A stretch of DNA of 64,000 nt from positions 93,658 to 157,657 of the forward strand of contig CANFHF010000004.1 of NCBI GenBank assembly GCA_947446635.1, read 5' to 3'. Below the pieces are notes generated by a model, which was not told where the DNA came from, made no database searches, and was given only the letters and a program-made list of their open reading frames with translations. The DNA comes from Flavobacteriaceae bacterium. Its GTDB lineage: Bacteria; Bacteroidota; Bacteroidia; Flavobacteriales; Flavobacteriaceae. Position numbers and translations under genes: made by a program. Positions 10,230-19,053 of this stretch are shown piece after piece. Position 1 is the first letter of the stretch. Every line of letters begins with the position of its first letter.

Positions 10230-11282
10230 CTAATTCCAATTTTTGGTTTCAAAATCAAACTTCCAATCCTTGTCCTTTACATACCACAATTGACCTTTAG
10301 AAACCGTCAAGGGACAATCAAAATTGTTAGTATATAATTCCCCGGTTCCTAATCCTTGTGGCATCAAATTATGTTGTATAAAGGCCCATTGCGCAATGGC
10401 ATTTAGCCCAATATTCGACTCCAAAGCCGAGGTGATCCACCAACCGATATTGTATTTTTCAGCGAGGGAAATCCACTCTTTTGCACCTCGAAAACCACCG
10501 ATAAAACTGGGCTTTAAAATAAGGTATTGCGGTTTGATTTTTTGCAATAAGGCTTCTTTTTCTTCTAATGAAAACACCCCGATTAACTCTTCGTCTAAGG
10601 CAATGGGAATTGGAGTGATTTTACACAGTTCTGCCATACTGTCAGTATTGTTTTTTTGAATAGGCTGCTCAATACTATGTAGTTTAAATTCAGATAATTG
10701 GGTTATTTTATATAAAGCTAAAGATGTATCAAAAGCACCATTAGCATCTACCCGAATCTCGACTTGTTCTAGAGTGAAATGTTCTCGAATAAACCGCAAT
10801 AATTGTAATTCCGCATCAAAATCTATAGCGCCAATTTTGAGTTTGACACAGCGAAAACCCGCTGCTAATTTTTCCTCTATTTGCTGCTTCATAAAGGACT
10901 CCTCACCCATCCAAACGAGTCCATTTATTGGAATGCTTTTTTGATGATTGGTAAACTCCGAAGGAAACAACAAAAAAGGGTTTTCGCTTGCCAAAGATTG
11001 GAACGCCATTTCGACTCCAAACTGTATTGAAGGAAACTCAATTAAGGCATCCCAAAGTTGGTTTTCACCGAGATGAATATTAGCACAAGTCCACTGTAGT
11101 TTTTCTTCGTAATCAGAACGGTCGTCAATGCTTAATCCACGTAAAAGTCCACACTCGCCTATTGCTTTTTTACCGCCCTGTTCTAAGATGATAAACCAGG
11201 TTTCCTTGTCGGTCATAACGCCTCGAGACGTTCCTGAAGGTCTCTTGAACTGAAGTGTATATTTATGATAGGTTGCTTTCAA
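10230..11282 (-). CDS. menC: o-Succinylbenzoate synthase
   Basis: A 350-residue enolase-superfamily enzyme that dehydrates SHCHC to o-succinylbenzoate in menaquinone synthesis. The catalytic frame is complete: K147 and K149 in VKLKIG, metal ligands D179 (RVDANGAF), E205 (IEQP) and D230 (ALDEE), and K257 (LKPS). It is the last gene of menB-menA-menC, 33 bases after menA. Related N-acylamino acid racemases share the fold, but the operon makes MenC the natural reading. Confidence 0.9.
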   Translation of the reverse strand: MKATYHKYTLQFKRPSGTSRGVMTDKETWFIILEQGGKKAIGECGLLRGLSIDDRSDYEEKLQWTCANIHLGENQLWDALIEFPSIQFGVEMAFQSLASENPFLLFPSEFTNHQKSIPINGLVWMGEESFMKQQIEEKLAAGFRCVKLKIGAIDFDAELQLLRFIREHFTLEQVEIRVDANGAFDTSLALYKITQLSEFKLHSIEQPIQKNNTDSMAELCKITPIPIALDEELIGVFSLEEKEALLQKIKPQYLILKPSFIGGFRGAKEWISLAEKYNIGWWITSALESNIGLNAIAQWAFIQHNLMPQGLGTGELYTNNFDCPLTVSKGQLWYVKDKDWKFDFETKNWN

Positions 11283-11315
11283 AATAGGTTTAGCATTTTC
11301 TTAATTTAGGGAGAA

Positions 11316-12254
11316 TCAAATAGTAATTATTGAGCCGTAAATCATGCATAATGCCAATAGTATTGAAAGTGCAAAAGTACTTAAGGCTAACTTTTTTAAT
11401 TCAGGATCTAAAGTTTCTGGCTCTTGGTTTTGGGATACTCTAAGTAAATGCTTGGTTAAAGGAATGTAAGCCAATAGAAATAAATATTGAGCGAGTTGAT
11501 ACTTACTCAAAATCGCAAAAACCAATACTAAAACCATGGCTGAAACAATCAAAAAATAATGGTATTTTTTAGCTTTTTCCCCACCAATTTTCACCACGAT
11601 GGTGTTTTTATTTGATTTCCTATCCGATGCTTCGTCTCGCATATTGTTCAGGTTCAAAACGCCAACACTTAGAAATCCGATAGCCGTTGCTGGCAAGAAT
11701 AAATCAAAATCCAATTGTTTTGAATATAAAAAATTTACGCCCAAGGTACTTACTAATCCAAAAAATATAAATACAAATAAGTCGCCAAAACCTCGATACC
11801 CATACGCTTTATTGCCAACAGTATAACGAATTGCCGAAGCAATTGCTAAAATTCCCAACCCAAGATAAAACAAGGAATAGCCGATATTAGTATATCTAAA
11901 AGCAAAATAAATTAACAGCATGGCAGAAATCAAAGTCAAAGCAGCTGTTAAAATTATTGCTCTTTTCATGGCTATTGGAGAAATCACCCCACTCTGAAGA
12001 GCCCGTTTCGGCCCAACCCTATCTGCGTTATCCGTTCCTTTTATTCCATCACCATAATCGTTGGCAAAATTGGATAAAATTTGCAAACCAAGAGTTGTCA
12101 ATATTGCAAACGCAAATATTCTCCAGCTAAAAACAGCTGTATATATAAAGATTTTACTGGTTGGTTGAGCCAACGCATGCATGCTTCCCACTATTATTCC
12201 CGAAACCGATAACGGCAAGGTTCTTAATCTTGCAGCTTGAATCCAATGTTTCAT
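11316..12254 (-). CDS. menA: 1,4-Dihydroxy-2-naphthoate polyprenyltransferase
   Basis: A 312-residue UbiA-superfamily membrane enzyme that attaches the polyprenyl chain to 1,4-dihydroxy-2-naphthoate. The first Mg-prenyl-diphosphate motif is seen as NFANDYGDGIKGTDNADR at 62-79, and a second aspartate-containing loop occurs at about 205-215 (NNMRDEASD). There are several hydrophobic segments. It lies 45 bases after menB and 33 bases before menC, so the three genes form one unit. Confidence 0.92.
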   Translation of the reverse strand: MKHWIQAARLRTLPLSVSGIIVGSMHALAQPTSKIFIYTAVFSWRIFAFAILTTLGLQILSNFANDYGDGIKGTDNADRVGPKRALQSGVISPIAMKRAIILTAALTLISAMLLIYFAFRYTNIGYSLFYLGLGILAIASAIRYTVGNKAYGYRGFGDLFVFIFFGLVSTLGVNFLYSKQLDFDLFLPATAIGFLSVGVLNLNNMRDEASDRKSNKNTIVVKIGGEKAKKYHYFLIVSAMVLVLVFAILSKYQLAQYLFLLAYIPLTKHLLRVSQNQEPETLDPELKKLALSTFALSILLALCMIYGSIITI

Positions 12255-12299
12255 TTCTTTTTTTGAGTTTTGTGATATCTATCGAAACTTAGAACCTTT

Positions 12300-13130
12300 T
12301 TAAGGCAACCATTTTTTTTCAAAATTTGGTTTTCTTTTTTCAAGAAAAGCATTTCTACCTTCTTTAGCTTCTTCGGTCATATATGCCAATCGGGTGGCTT
12401 CACCTGCAAAAACCTGCTGCCCTACCATTCCGTCATCTGTAAGATTCATAGCGAATTTTAGCATTTTGATGGATGTTGGTGATTTTTGTAATATTTCCTG
12501 AGCCCACTCATAAGCAGTATCTTCTAACTCCGCATGCGGAATTACAGCATTAACCATCCCCATATCCATGGCATCTTGCGCGGAGTAATTTCGACCCAAG
12601 AAGAAAATTTCGCGCGCTTTTTTCTGCCCCACCATTTTCGCCAAATAAGCCGAGCCATAACCGCCGTCAAAACTGGTTACATCGGCATCGGTTTGTTTGA
12701 AAATAGCATGTTCTTTACTTGCTAAAGTCAAATCACAAACTACGTGTAAACTATGTCCTCCGCCAACAGCCCAACCCGGAACTACAGCAATAACTACTTT
12801 TGGCATAAAACGAATTAAGCGTTGTACCTCGAGAATATTTAAACGGTGTTGACCATCCTCACCCACATAACCCTGATGACCACGTGCATTTTGATCACCT
12901 CCACTACAAAAAGAGTATATTCCATCTTTAGATGAAGGCCCTTCTGCTGAAAGTAAAACAACCCCAATTGAGGTATCTTCTTGAGCGTCATAAAAAGCGT
13001 GATATAATTCAGAGGTAGTTTTTGGACGAAAAGCATTGCGCACTTCAGGTCTATTGAATGCTATTCTGGCGACCCCATTGCATTTTTTATAGGTGATGTC
13101 TTCGTAATCTTTGACAGTTATCCAATCCAT
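12300..13130 (-). CDS. menB: 1,4-Dihydroxy-2-naphthoyl-CoA synthase
   Basis: A 276-residue crotonase-family enzyme that closes the naphthoquinone ring from o-succinylbenzoyl-CoA. The MenB-specific features are present: FNRPEVRNAFRP at 25-36, the CSGGDQ oxyanion segment at 75-80 and DVTSFDGGYGS at 150-160. It starts the menB-menA-menC unit. A strong terminator at 13234-13267 separates it from cvfB, so it needs its own promoter; I see no exact TAnnTTTG box in front of it. Confidence 0.95.
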   Translation of the reverse strand: MDWITVKDYEDITYKKCNGVARIAFNRPEVRNAFRPKTTSELYHAFYDAQEDTSIGVVLLSAEGPSSKDGIYSFCSGGDQNARGHQGYVGEDGQHRLNILEVQRLIRFMPKVVIAVVPGWAVGGGHSLHVVCDLTLASKEHAIFKQTDADVTSFDGGYGSAYLAKMVGQKKAREIFFLGRNYSAQDAMDMGMVNAVIPHAELEDTAYEWAQEILQKSPTSIKMLKFAMNLTDDGMVGQQVFAGEATRLAYMTEEAKEGRNAFLEKRKPNFEKKWLP

Positions 13131-13233
13131 TTGGTGTTGTTTTTAATTATTTCAGTGTAAAAATAAACCATTTTTTAGATTTTTTAAGAGAAGCTAAAAG
13201 TATTATTTTTTAAAACCGATTTTAACGAACATG

Positions 13234-13267
13234 AAAAAGAGGAAGGTTTTTGGGCTTCCTCTTTTTT
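13234..13267 (-). terminator. Terminator after cvfB
   Basis: A 12-bp stem (AAAAAGAGGAAG pairing with CTTCCTCTTTTT), a 9-base loop and flanking A/T runs. It is placed directly after the cvfB stop on the minus strand and could work in both directions. Confidence 0.8.
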
Positions 13268-13287
13268 AAATATCAAATCTACTAGGA

Positions 13288-14151
13288 TTATTCTTTCACC
13301 AAATAAATTCCATCTTCTTTTATTTCAATTAATTTTTCTTTATATAAAGCGCCGATGGCTTTTTTAAAAGTCTTCTTACTCATTTTCAATACCGTTTTAA
13401 TGTCTTCAGGATGTGAATTATCCGTTAAACGCAAGAAACCGCGACTGGCTCTTAGTTCATCAAGAATTATATCCGCATTGGGTTCGATACTTTGATATCC
13501 TTGTATTTGTAACGAAACATCTATTTTATTATCGGGGCGAATCGTTTTGATATACCCACGCATTCTATCTCCCGTCCGAATAGCATCATCATAAACCTCA
13601 TCTTTATACAACAAGCCTTTGTATTGCTCATTAATAATAACATTAATACCTAAATCGGTGATATGAGAAACAATCAAATCCACTTCTTCTCCTTTTTCAA
13701 GTATTAGATTCTCATTTTTCAAAAACTGATTCGTTTTACTAGAAGCTACCAAGCGGTTTGTTTTTTCGTCCATGTAGAGATACACAAGGTATCGTTTCCC
13801 TTTTTCCATCGGGCGTGCTTGCTCTATGAACGGAACAAGAATATCTTTTTCCATTCCCCAATCCATAAAAGCTCCTATTTGGTTGACATAATTCACACGT
13901 AAAAGCGCAAATTCATTCAATAAAATATAAGGTTCTAATGTGGTGGCAACCGGGCGTTCTTCGTGATCTAAATAAACAAAAACGATAATCTCTTCGCCTA
14001 TTTCAAATTCGTTGGGGACATATTTATTAGGTAAAAGTATGTCGTGAATACCTTCAGGATCTTTTTCTGGATTTCCTATAAAAAGCCCCACTTTAGTATC
14101 CCGTAATATCGTTAATGTGTTGTATTTTCCTATTGCAATCATATTATTCAA
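13288..14151 (-). CDS. cvfB: CvfB-like S1 RNA-binding protein
   Basis: A 287-residue protein of the CvfB family: several S1-like OB-fold domains followed by a C-terminal winged helix (about 225-285, with the segment DIKTVLKMSKKTFKKAIGAL). The characterised CvfB of Staphylococcus binds RNA and affects virulence gene expression; here the role is likely RNA binding or post-transcriptional control. An alternative start at 14142 (MIAIGKYN) fits the family nearly as well. The gene sits between menD and menB but has its own promoter box and terminator, so its place in the menaquinone cluster may be only physical. Confidence 0.85.
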   Translation of the reverse strand: MNNMIAIGKYNTLTILRDTKVGLFIGNPEKDPEGIHDILLPNKYVPNEFEIGEEIIVFVYLDHEERPVATTLEPYILLNEFALLRVNYVNQIGAFMDWGMEKDILVPFIEQARPMEKGKRYLVYLYMDEKTNRLVASSKTNQFLKNENLILEKGEEVDLIVSHITDLGINVIINEQYKGLLYKDEVYDDAIRTGDRMRGYIKTIRPDNKIDVSLQIQGYQSIEPNADIILDELRASRGFLRLTDNSHPEDIKTVLKMSKKTFKKAIGALYKEKLIEIKEDGIYLVKE

Positions 14152-14179
14152 GTCTGCTGTTTGTTGTGGTGTAAATGTA

Positions 14180-14187
14180 CAAATATA
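14180..14187 (-). promoter_or_regulatory. Promoter -7 box for cvfB
   Basis: TATATTTG on the minus strand, 28 bases upstream of the chosen start; an exact consensus match without a clear -33 box. Confidence 0.5.
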
Positions 14188-14240
14188 GGGGTGTAAATGT
14201 ACATATTTTATGAATTTCGTGCGTAAATCATTTTTTTTTA

Positions 14241-14248
14241 TATATTTG
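14241..14248 (+). promoter_or_regulatory. Promoter -7 box for the 65-residue ORF
   Basis: TATATTTG on the plus strand, 29 bases before the ATG at 14278. It gives the small ORF downstream independent support. Confidence 0.5.
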
Positions 14249-14277
14249 GAATTTATTTTTAGTTAATTTTATGATTT

Positions 14278-14475
14278 ATGGAATCAATAATTGGATATTT
14301 AGCCCTTCTTTTTATCGTGGTAATTATTGTTTTAATTACTATTATTTTCTTTTGCAAAATTATTAGGACGGTTAAAAGGGTTTTTAAAAACCAAGCGAAA
14401 AAAAATAAAATAAACGAAATGAGAAGAATAAGGATTGCGAAATATGAAGAAACGGTCAATAAAAGATATAAATGA
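14278..14475 (+). CDS. Small single-span membrane protein, unknown
   Basis: 65 residues: one strongly hydrophobic helix at about 5-30 followed by a very basic tail (KRVFKNQAKKNKI and onward). No family is recognised. It has its own consensus -7 box and lies convergent to menD in an otherwise free 350-base gap. The layout (N-terminal anchor, basic cytoplasmic tail) is common among small inner-membrane proteins, but no function can be inferred. Confidence 0.6.
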   Translation: MESIIGYLALLFIVVIIVLITIIFFCKIIRTVKRVFKNQAKKNKINEMRRIRIAKYEETVNKRYK

Positions 14476-14505
14476 TTTAAAGTTTTATTTAACCTAATTT
14501 CAATT

Positions 14506-16167
14506 CTAATCCAACTCCTTAAAATACTGCAACAATATTTTGTCATTTTCTCTTGTCGGAGTGAAAACTTCTAAAATACTTGGTTTTTCATTTTGAGCAT
14601 ATAAAGCATTTAAACTAGTTTCTAAACTAGCCTCGTCACTGGCGACACTGTACTCAAAACCAAACATTTTCGCCAAATGTTCTGCAGTGAGGCAATGAGA
14701 AGTCTCGAAAAATTTATTAAAAACCGGAGTTTCTTCATGTCCGGGCAAAATTCTAAAAATTCCACCACCCCCATTATTGATTATAATAATCTTGAAGTTT
14801 TTAGGGACGTACTCGTTCCACAACGCATTGCTGTCGTATAAGAAACCAATATCTCCCGCAATCAAAACGGTTTGTTTACCATCTACTACCGCTGCTCCAA
14901 TAGCCGTTGAAGTACTCCCATCAATACCACTTGTACCTCTATTGCAAAAAACAGTTATAGAAGTATTTATATCAAACAATTGAGCGTATCGAATAGCCGA
15001 ACTATTGCTTAAATGCAACATGGAATTTTTTGGCAAGGACGGCATTATTTTTTCAAAAGCTTTGAAGTCCGAAAAAGGGATCGATTTCAAATAGTCCTGA
15101 TGCTTTCTTTTTCGTAATATGGCGACTTTTTCGAAAGTGGAGTGGTAATCACTTTTAATAGGAATAGTATAAGGCAAAAACTGGTTAAAAAATTGATTTG
15201 GATGTACTTTAAAATGTTTGGTCAAACAACCATATGTATCATAGGCCCTCAAAGTATCGATGTGCCAATGATGTTTGGGCGGATACTTTCGCAAAAATGC
15301 TTTTATTCTTTTGGAAACCACCATGCCTCCAAAAGTAATTAGAATATCAGGCTGAACATTTTTAAAGTCTTGATTTGAAAAAGGGGTGATTATGGTGTCA
15401 ATGTTATTCAGAAATGAAGGATGATGGAGGTTTGAAGTGGTTTCGGTCATTACAACAACCGAATCATCTTTGGCTACTAATTCAATTATTTTAGCGTCAA
15501 TTTCATTAGGTTTATTTACTCCAACTAGAATTAATTTATTTTTCGATACATTCCAAATAGTTGCGAATTTAAGAATTTCATCGCTTGAAATTTTATTATG
15601 GACTTTGGCAAAATCCAAAATCGTCACATCAACATTTAATTTGGAAACGGTTTCGTACAAAGGTTCCTCAAACGGTGCGTTGATGTGCACCGGTCCTTTT
15701 CTGGCAATAGCTTTATTGATGGCCTTGTTAATTTTTAAATCATTTTCAACAGAAGCTTCCTCGGTTAAATTAGCGTTATACAGCGAATGGTTTTTAAAAA
15801 CATTTTCTTGCCGAATAGTTTGACCATCGCCAATATCGATTTTAGTTTGAGGTCTATCGGCAGAGATAACAATTAGTGGAAGTTGGCTGTAAAATGCTTC
15901 GGCAAAGGCAGGATAGTAATTCAGTAATGCCGAACCCGAAGTACAGACTACTGCGACTGCTTTCTGAGATTGTTGCGCAATTCCGAGGGCGAAAAAAGCG
16001 GCACAACGTTCATCGGCAATACTATAACAATTGAATTCAGGATTATTTACAAAGCCTAGGGTTAATGGTGCATTTCTAGAGCCAGGAGATATTATTATAT
16101 TTTTCACTCCTTTGGCAACACAAATCTCGATGATACTTTGCGCTAAAGGTATTTTTGGGTAAATCAT
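14506..16167 (-). CDS. menD: SEPHCHC synthase (menaquinone)
   Basis: A 553-residue thiamine-diphosphate enzyme that adds 2-oxoglutarate-derived succinic semialdehyde to isochorismate. The N-terminal PYR domain begins with the typical AQSIIEICVAKG and carries SPGSRNAPL. The C-terminal ThDP/Mg motif is GDIGFLYDSNAL followed by IINNGGGGIF. The length equals that of other MenD proteins. menF and menE are not in the window, although menD, menB, menA and menC all point the same way. Confidence 0.95.
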   Translation of the reverse strand: MIYPKIPLAQSIIEICVAKGVKNIIISPGSRNAPLTLGFVNNPEFNCYSIADERCAAFFALGIAQQSQKAVAVVCTSGSALLNYYPAFAEAFYSQLPLIVISADRPQTKIDIGDGQTIRQENVFKNHSLYNANLTEEASVENDLKINKAINKAIARKGPVHINAPFEEPLYETVSKLNVDVTILDFAKVHNKISSDEILKFATIWNVSKNKLILVGVNKPNEIDAKIIELVAKDDSVVVMTETTSNLHHPSFLNNIDTIITPFSNQDFKNVQPDILITFGGMVVSKRIKAFLRKYPPKHHWHIDTLRAYDTYGCLTKHFKVHPNQFFNQFLPYTIPIKSDYHSTFEKVAILRKRKHQDYLKSIPFSDFKAFEKIMPSLPKNSMLHLSNSSAIRYAQLFDINTSITVFCNRGTSGIDGSTSTAIGAAVVDGKQTVLIAGDIGFLYDSNALWNEYVPKNFKIIIINNGGGGIFRILPGHEETPVFNKFFETSHCLTAEHLAKMFGFEYSVASDEASLETSLNALYAQNEKPSILEVFTPTRENDKILLQYFKELD

Positions 16168-16235
16168 TAATTGAGTTTAGTAGTTTAAAAGCTTAAGGGT
16201 TTATTGTTATGAAATCCTCTCAAAAGCCAACACCA

Positions 16236-16243
16236 CAAAGTTA
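16236..16243 (-). promoter_or_regulatory. Promoter -7 box for menD
   Basis: TAACTTTG on the minus strand, 68 bases upstream of the menD ATG; an exact TAnnTTTG match. It lies inside the non-coding upstream extension of the neighbouring GNAT frame. Confidence 0.45.
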
Positions 16244-16292
16244 CAAACTTGCAAAGGTTTTTATTTATATTTACTGCATAAATTCTTATTCG

Positions 16293-16787
16293 ATGGAAAT
16301 TAAAACTAGACCCTACAAAACGGAAGATACGCAATACATTTTAGATATAATAAACCATGCTATTTTACATTCAACTTCATTATATGATTACAACATTAGA
16401 AACTACGAGCAACAAAAAACAATTTTGGAAGAGAAAATAAACAAAAATTTTCCAGTGATTGTAGCGGAACTTAATGGAATTGTTGTTGGTTTCGGAATGT
16501 ATAGCGAATTTCGGGATAAGGAAGCATATCAATTCACAGTTGAACATTCTCTTTATGTAGATGAAAATTTTCACGGAAAAGGCATTGGCAAACAATTACT
16601 TCAAGAATTGATTGATTTAGCCCGAAAACAAAAAATCCACACTATGATTGGAGTTATCGATTCTGAAAATCAAGGCAGTGTCTTATTTCACGAGAAATTT
16701 GGCTTTAAAACCATTGGGGTTATAAAGGAGTCGGGGTATAAATTTGATCGTTGGCTAGATTCCGTTTTGATGCAACTTATATTCTAG
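16293..16787 (+). CDS. GNAT-family N-acetyltransferase (phosphinothricin acetyltransferase-like)
   Basis: A 164-residue acetyltransferase when started at the ATG at 16293, where the family begins (MEIKTRPYKTED); the open frame reaches back to 16209, but the extra 28 residues look non-coding. The acetyl-CoA loop HGKGIGK is at 94-100, and the preceding strand with EHSLYVD is the standard motif A entry. The protein resembles the Pat/Bar/YncA group, which acetylates amino groups of phosphinothricin or methionine derivatives; the real substrate is unknown. Confidence 0.82.
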   Translation: MEIKTRPYKTEDTQYILDIINHAILHSTSLYDYNIRNYEQQKTILEEKINKNFPVIVAELNGIVVGFGMYSEFRDKEAYQFTVEHSLYVDENFHGKGIGKQLLQELIDLARKQKIHTMIGVIDSENQGSVLFHEKFGFKTIGVIKESGYKFDRWLDSVLMQLIF

Positions 16788-16841
16788 TATTTATTTCCTG
16801 AAGTTGTTCCTCGTTATTGAATCTACTCTTGTCAATTTTAA

Positions 16842-16849
16842 TATATTTG
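16842..16849 (+). promoter_or_regulatory. Promoter -7 box for the DUF6095/pentapeptide genes
   Basis: TATATTTG, 75 bases before the ATG at 16925; a TTG at 16817-16819 (spacer 22) may be the -33 box. Confidence 0.5.
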
Positions 16850-16924
16850 TCTTCAAATTTCACAAAGAAAAACGGGTATTAATTTCCATGAATAAAATTA
16901 CAATAAAACCCTAAATTTAAAAAA

Positions 16925-17146
16925 ATGGCAACCAACCAACCGCTTTTATCCAAAGGAATTAAATACCTGGCTTCGGCTTTACCATTTCTATTTATAGGCC
17001 CTGGGGTGATTTACAACGCCTTTATCAATAATCAAAATGTATGGCATTATTTAGTGTTAGCAATAGGGATTCTCATGTGCTTAACAGCTGTCTATCTGCT
17101 ATTTTCAGGTTTGAAAACCATTATGAAAAGTTTATTTAATGATTAA
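16925..17146 (+). CDS. Small membrane protein, probably DUF6095 family
   Basis: A 73-residue protein with two predicted membrane helices (about 15-32 and 38-65) and the segment KGIKYLASALPFLFIGPGVI, which I associate with the flavobacterial DUF6095 family. Function unknown. Its TAA stop shares one base with the ATG of the pentapeptide gene (TAATG), so the two are translationally coupled. Confidence 0.75.
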   Translation: MATNQPLLSKGIKYLASALPFLFIGPGVIYNAFINNQNVWHYLVLAIGILMCLTAVYLLFSGLKTIMKSLFND

Positions 17147-17718
17147 TGGAAAACCTACTACACACTCATAAAACCTTCGAAAAAGTCGTTTACATTAATA
17201 CCAAAATTAACAACCGCGAATTTGAAGATTGTATTTTCAAGAACTGCGATTTCTCGAATAGTGATTTTTCGAACAATACGTTTATAGATTGTGAATTTAT
17301 CGACTGCAATTTAACCCTGACTCAATTAGCTGGAACGAGCCTAAAAACAATACATTTCAAGAACTGTAAATTACTAGGGATTCAATTCAGCTCCTGCACC
17401 GATTTTTTGTTCAGTGTGAGTTTCCAAGATTGTGTTTTGGATTATTCGGCTTTTGCCAATAAAAAAATGCCGAAAACACGTTTTAATTCCTGTTCGTTGA
17501 AAGAAGTTTCTTTTATTGGGACGAACCTTACCAATTCTATTTTTGAAAACTGTAATTTAGACAATGCCGTTTTTAATGACACCCAATTGGCTGCAGTTGA
17601 TTTTAGAACTGCCTATAATTTTAAAATTGACCCCGAATTTAACCCAATGAAGAAAGCTAAATTTTCGACCCAAGGAATTGTGGGACTTTTAGATAAATAT
17701 GATATTAAAATTGAGTAA
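17146..17718 (+). CDS. Pentapeptide-repeat protein
   Basis: A 190-residue protein made of repeats of the A(D/N)LXX type across about 20-170, for example FEDCIFKNCDFSNSDFSNN and later FENCNLDNAVFNDTQ. Such repeats fold into a right-handed quadrilateral helix. Some members (Qnr, MfpA) shield gyrase from quinolones, but most have no known target. Its presence near parE-parC (about 1.3 kb away, opposite strand) may be coincidental. Coupled to the preceding gene by the TAATG overlap. Confidence 0.88.
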   Translation: MENLLHTHKTFEKVVYINTKINNREFEDCIFKNCDFSNSDFSNNTFIDCEFIDCNLTLTQLAGTSLKTIHFKNCKLLGIQFSSCTDFLFSVSFQDCVLDYSAFANKKMPKTRFNSCSLKEVSFIGTNLTNSIFENCNLDNAVFNDTQLAAVDFRTAYNFKIDPEFNPMKKAKFSTQGIVGLLDKYDIKIE

Positions 17719-17767
17719 CCCCTAATCCTTAACCCTTCTCCAAAGAAGAGGTGAGAAGAATTAAAAA

Positions 17768-18154
17768 ATGAAAATGAAAAAAATATTTATTCTACCCCTG
17801 TTCCTATCATTGATTTCCTGTTACAATGTAGAACACAATTGTAAGGATTTTAAAACCGGAAAATTCCAATTCGACCACAAGGTTGATGGAGTAAAAAAAA
17901 CAACTGTTTTTGAACGTAATGACAGTATTGAAATTGAAACTTTCGAAGGTAAAACTGACACTGCAAGGATTCGATGGGTTAATGATTGCGAATATGTCTT
18001 ACAGAAAATTCATCCAAAGAATAGTGCCGAAAGAAAGTCGATTACTATGAAAATTTTGACCACTTCTAAAAATTCATATACCTTTGAATTCGGAATTATA
18101 GGTAGCGATACCAAACAACGTGGGACTGTCTTTAAAATAACAAGTAGTAAATAG
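17768..18154 (+). CDS. Lipoprotein of unknown function
   Basis: 128 residues beginning MKMKKIFILPLFLSLISCYN: basic end, hydrophobic core and a lipobox ending at Cys18. The mature part is soluble and looks like a small beta-rich domain (KTTVFERNDSIEIETFEGKTD). I recall homologues in flavobacterial genomes under the name 'DNA topoisomerase IV', which I think is an annotation error spread from the neighbouring parE-parC genes; nothing in this protein resembles a topoisomerase. It precedes terC by 39 bases on the same strand. Confidence 0.75.
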   Translation: MKMKKIFILPLFLSLISCYNVEHNCKDFKTGKFQFDHKVDGVKKTTVFERNDSIEIETFEGKTDTARIRWVNDCEYVLQKIHPKNSAERKSITMKILTTSKNSYTFEFGIIGSDTKQRGTVFKITSSK

Positions 18155-18193
18155 CAGATTTCAAAAACCCAAAACTCATATCTAAATAAAAAA

Positions 18194-18973
18194 ATGGAAG
18201 TATTTTTAAACCCCGATGCCTGGATTGCCTTATTAACACTAACCTTCTTAGAAATCGTACTAGGAATTGACAATATTATTTTCATATCGATTGCTACAGG
18301 AAAATTGCCAGCCGAAAGTCGAAAAAAAGCAACCAAAATAGGAATGTTCCTCGCCATGTTTATGCGAATTGTATTGCTTTTGGGTATTACTGTTTTAATA
18401 GCAATGAAAGAGCCTTGGTTTACAATTGATTTTAACTGGTTGAATGCTCAGGTATCGGGACAAAGTGTAATTCTACTTCTAGGGGGATTGTTCTTGATTT
18501 ACAAAAGCACCAAAGAGATTCACGAAAAAGTAGATCTAAAGGGTGAAGAAGAAAAAGAATTAAAACAATCCGCAACAAAATCCTTTGGAAGTGTAATTCT
18601 TCAAATAATTTTAATTGACTTGGTTTTTTCTTTTGATAGTATTCTTACTGCCGTGGGGATGACAAACGGGGTTGCAGGCGCTTTATATATTATGATAACC
18701 GCAGTGATTATTTCAGTTTTAATAATGATGCAATTCGCCATCCCTGTGGGAAATTTTGTAAACAAAAACCCTTCCATTCAAATTCTAGGATTGTCATTTT
18801 TAATACTTATTGGCTTTATGTTAGTAACGGAAAGTGCTCATTTATCGAATGCTTTAATTTTCGGAAATCATGTTACGCCAGTACCAAAAGGGTATTTGTA
18901 TTTTGCAATTTCATTCTCGCTTTTGGTGGAGGTTTTAAATATGAGGGTGTCCAAGAAAAAGAAGTCAAAATAA
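18194..18973 (+). CDS. TerC-family integral membrane protein
   Basis: A 259-residue membrane protein of the TerC family (tellurium-resistance-linked; members such as Alx and MeeF/MeeY act in manganese homeostasis). The two conserved acidic motifs are present: EIVLGIDNIIFI near 19-30 and IDLVFSFDSILTAVGMT near 141-157. About seven hydrophobic segments are visible. Metal efflux, probably of Mn, is the best guess. It converges with parC. Confidence 0.88.
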   Translation: MEVFLNPDAWIALLTLTFLEIVLGIDNIIFISIATGKLPAESRKKATKIGMFLAMFMRIVLLLGITVLIAMKEPWFTIDFNWLNAQVSGQSVILLLGGLFLIYKSTKEIHEKVDLKGEEEKELKQSATKSFGSVILQIILIDLVFSFDSILTAVGMTNGVAGALYIMITAVIISVLIMMQFAIPVGNFVNKNPSIQILGLSFLILIGFMLVTESAHLSNALIFGNHVTPVPKGYLYFAISFSLLVEVLNMRVSKKKKSK

Positions 18974-19053
18974 ATTTCGTCTAAAAAAGTAAATACCTCA
19001 AAATAGAATATTTGGATAGCTTTACTTTTAAATTTTGTGAATGCTATCGTTAA

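Noticed and set aside
16209..16292. Longer start for the GNAT protein
   Set aside because: The extra 28 residues do not look coding and cover the menD promoter box; homologues start at MEIKTRPYKT-like sequence.
18985..19029. Terminator between terC and parC (AAAAGTAAA / TTTACTTTT)
   Set aside because: The stem is AT-only and the loop is 27 bases; too weak to call.
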